Assembly (NCBI GenBank): GCA_027451605.1 | Contig: DAIDJA010000094.1 | Span: forward strand, 1-7,015 | Reading direction: 5' to 3' | DNA length: 7,015 nt | Source: Acidimicrobiales bacterium | Lineage (GTDB): Bacteria > Actinomycetota > Acidimicrobiia > Acidimicrobiales > JABEUL01 | Shown: positions 5,258-7,015 of the stretch, one piece after another | How the letters are laid out: each line of letters begins with the position of its first letter | Position numbering within the stretch: position 1 is the stretch's first letter | The notes under the pieces: generated by a model | What the model was told of the DNA's origin: nothing | The model's input: only the letters and a program-made list of their open reading frames with translations | Database searches by the model: none | Position numbers and translations under genes: made by a program

Positions 5258-6603
5258 CGAGTTTTGACAAATATCTTTGGTTCAGAGGAGCTTCGATAAT
5301 GGACACAACCGGTCTGGTCGAAGCCGATCTGGTTGTAGATCCTAAGGGAATCGTCGCGGCAATTTCCAAGGAAATAAATGTGAATGAACTGCCTGTAGAT
5401 ATAAGTTCTATAGTTCAAGTTGAAGCAGGTGGTTCGGTTATTATGCCTCCGTTTGTCGATATGCACTGTCATTTGCGGGCAATCGTACAAATATCAGAAG
5501 ACTATGAGTCGGGTTGCAGAGCTGCGGCAAAAGGAGGATTCGGCTATTTAATGTCTATGCCCAATACCGATCCGGCAACAGACAGCGTTGACTCCGTACT
5601 AAAGGCACGAACTTTGATATCTAATAGCGAGACCATGGGTGTCAAGGTTGAGATCGCTTCGGCAATTACCAAGGGTAGAAACGGAGTCAAACCAGTTGAC
5701 TTTGAGTCGTTGATCCGGAATCAGGTTAGATATTTTACCGATGACGGAAGTGGTATAAATGACCGCGAGGTGATGCAGACTGCTATTCGGACCCTGGAGG
5801 GAACAGATTGCATATTAGCCCAGCACTTGGAGGAAAAGTCTGCTTTTGACTCGGGAATCATGAATTTAGGGGACGTGTCTACAAAACTGGGACTTGCCGG
5901 AATAAGTAAGAATGCCGAAGTTTTAATGCTGGCAAGAGACATTGAACTGTTGTCTCTTAATTCGGTTAAGTACCATGCAATGCATCTGTCGGTTGCGGAG
6001 TCAGTTGAACTGGTGAAAAAAGCCAAAGATTCTGGGTTGAAATTAACCTGTGAGGTTACACCTCATCATCTGTTTTTTGACGAAACGGAGCTATTAAGCT
6101 TGGATCCGAATTTTAAGGTAAATCCTCCGTTGCGACCTTACGCTGATGTTGTCGCTCTTAGGCAAGGACTTTTGGACAAGACCATAGATGTAATAGCTAC
6201 AGATCATGCACCTCACCGAGCCGCTACCAAAGAGATGCCGATTGAAACGGCTCCTTTCGGAATGCTGGGGTTACAAACTGCCTTTAGCGCAGCATTTACA
6301 TCATTGTTAGATAATAAAGATCTAAATAGTTTGAACGACTGTGCAAATGAGCTCACGGTAGTTATGAGGGCTATGTCATTGAATCCCAGGAGAATTTTGG
6401 GTCTGGATGACGGAACCGTAGTTAAAGGCGAAAAAGCCAATTTCGTCTTGATTAATCCTATGAAAAATATGGTTCAAACTCATGGCGATATTGAGTCACG
6501 GTCACAGAACAGTCCGTATCTAGGAAGAAAACTGCGGGGTTCAATCGAATACCTATTTTTAGAAGGAGAATCGATACTAATGGACGGAAAATTAACAAAA
6601 TGA
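5254..6603 (+). CDS. pyrC: Dihydroorotase (class I)
   Basis: Zinc amidohydrolase that cyclises carbamoyl aspartate to dihydroorotate. The 449 residues are a little longer than the usual ~430. Metal and active-site positions: H71 and H73 in DMHCHLR, the FTDDG segment (161-165), H191 in QHLEE, H244 in YHAMHLS, and D317 in ATDHAPH. Also present are MPNTDP (102-107), CEVTPHHL (266-273), VNPPLRP (289-295) and FGMLGLQTAF (335-344). The normally invariant HLREPG reads HLRAIV (73-78): the substrate arginine R75 stays, but the following Glu-Pro-Gly is lost. GLAGISKNAE and GMLGLQTA resemble the mycobacterial enzyme as I recall it. The ATG overlaps the pyrB stop (ATGA, 5254-5257) and only a weak GGGA lies upstream, so translation probably depends on coupling to pyrB. 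It may associate with PyrB, as in some bacteria; that is inference. Confidence 0.94.
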   Translation: MTSFDKYLWFRGASIMDTTGLVEADLVVDPKGIVAAISKEINVNELPVDISSIVQVEAGGSVIMPPFVDMHCHLRAIVQISEDYESGCRAAAKGGFGYLMSMPNTDPATDSVDSVLKARTLISNSETMGVKVEIASAITKGRNGVKPVDFESLIRNQVRYFTDDGSGINDREVMQTAIRTLEGTDCILAQHLEEKSAFDSGIMNLGDVSTKLGLAGISKNAEVLMLARDIELLSLNSVKYHAMHLSVAESVELVKKAKDSGLKLTCEVTPHHLFFDETELLSLDPNFKVNPPLRPYADVVALRQGLLDKTIDVIATDHAPHRAATKEMPIETAPFGMLGLQTAFSAAFTSLLDNKDLNSLNDCANELTVVMRAMSLNPRRILGLDDGTVVKGEKANFVLINPMKNMVQTHGDIESRSQNSPYLGRKLRGSIEYLFLEGESILMDGKLTK

Positions 6604-7015
6604 ACGAGAGTATCTTAGGAACATTGGTTCTTGAAAACAACGAGATATTTTCCGGAGAATTGGTCGGGGCACTTAAACCATATACCAGCGGTGAAATCGT
6701 CTTTAATACGTCATTGAGCGGCTACCAGGAGATCATAACCGACCCTTCTTATGCGGGTCAGATTATAACTTTCACTTATACGCACATAGGCAACTATGGC
6801 ACAAATGATTCGGATAACGAAGCTTCAAAGCCATTTTGCAGAGGGATAATCGCCAGAGATATAACAGATTTACCTTCCAATTTCAGATCACAGAGGTCTT
6901 TAAATGAGTTCTTAATTGTCAATGGGTTGAGCGGAATAATTGGAATTGATACTCGCAGGCTTACTCGACTCATTCGGAAGAAAGGAGCGATGACCGGGGC
7001 ATTTGGGACATTGGC
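6600..7015 (+). CDS. carA: Carbamoyl-phosphate synthase small chain (partial)
   Basis: N-terminal 138 residues of the glutamine-hydrolysing subunit, which supplies ammonia to CarB for carbamoyl phosphate; the gene runs off the window. The translation contains the conserved small-chain block GEIVFNTSLSGYQEIITDPS (31-50), YAGQIITFTYTHIGNYGTN (51-69; the usual P in TYPHIGNYG is T61), ARD (85-87), LPSNFR (91-96), and GIDTRRLTRLIRKKGAMTG (115-133). The amidotransferase domain with its catalytic Cys and His lies outside the window. The ATG overlaps the pyrC stop (ATGA, 6600-6603). There is no good Shine-Dalgarno at normal spacing; AAGGAG at 6563-6568 is too far. Coupled translation after pyrC is likely. 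carB probably follows, by analogy with other pyr operons. In mycobacteria a small extra gene lies between pyrC and carA; here there is none. Confidence 0.95.
   Translation, partial: MNESILGTLVLENNEIFSGELVGALKPYTSGEIVFNTSLSGYQEIITDPSYAGQIITFTYTHIGNYGTNDSDNEASKPFCRGIIARDITDLPSNFRSQRSLNEFLIVNGLSGIIGIDTRRLTRLIRKKGAMTGAFGTL

Noticed and set aside
1..7015. CRISPR arrays, insertion sequences and rRNA genes
   Set aside because: No regularly spaced repeats, transposase motifs, terminal inverted repeats or rRNA-like sequence were seen on either strand.

Overview
The window looks like a piece of a bacterial chromosome from the Actinobacteria side. This is inferred from gene order, from remembered family sequences and from signal architecture; no search was run. 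The strongest evidence is the right half, 3472 to the end. It holds the start of a pyrimidine-biosynthesis operon in the order pyrR, pyrB, pyrC, carA, with no pyrP between pyrR and pyrB. The PyrB and PyrC proteins carry sub-motifs that I recall from actinobacterial homologues, such as HPGP-x-VR in PyrB and GMLGLQTA in PyrC. The DNA is not GC-rich, so a moderate-GC actinobacterial lineage (for example acidimicrobial) is one possibility. It is not proven.

Layout. Positions 3-317 are the 3' end of an unrecognised gene cut by the window edge. Positions 348-1388 encode a lipoprotein with a six-repeat YVTN-type beta-propeller. Positions 1389-1736 are non-genic apart from a possible relic frame, and end in an extended -10 promoter that would give a leaderless mRNA. 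Positions 1737-3020 encode an AAA_14/DUF4143-type ATPase. Positions 3021-3576 are a gap whose last ~110 bases are the pyr promoter and leader. Then follow pyrR (3577-4296), pyrB (4289-5257), pyrC (5254-6603) and the 5' part of carA (6600 onward). All genes are on the + strand.

How the genes work together. CarA (with CarB, presumably just outside the window) makes carbamoyl phosphate, PyrB joins it to aspartate, and PyrC closes the ring to dihydroorotate. PyrR is the regulator. Its RNA operator is visible directly in the leader: a perfect 7-bp stem closing a CAGAGA hexaloop (3545-3564), lying only 12 nt before the pyrR GTG. It matches the known PyrR-binding consensus at 13 of 14 positions. There is no room for a terminator after it, so the layout fits PyrR-dependent translational repression as known in mycobacteria, not Bacillus-style attenuation. 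Every junction in the operon overlaps (8, 4 and 4 nt), so repression of the first frame could pass down the chain by translational coupling.

Most interesting points: the PyrR operator; a 73-residue low-complexity N-terminal extension on PyrR; replacement of several conserved PyrR RNA-binding/PPi-loop residues; non-canonical active-site-region motifs in PyrB and PyrC; and the leaderless extended -10 promoter in front of the ATPase.
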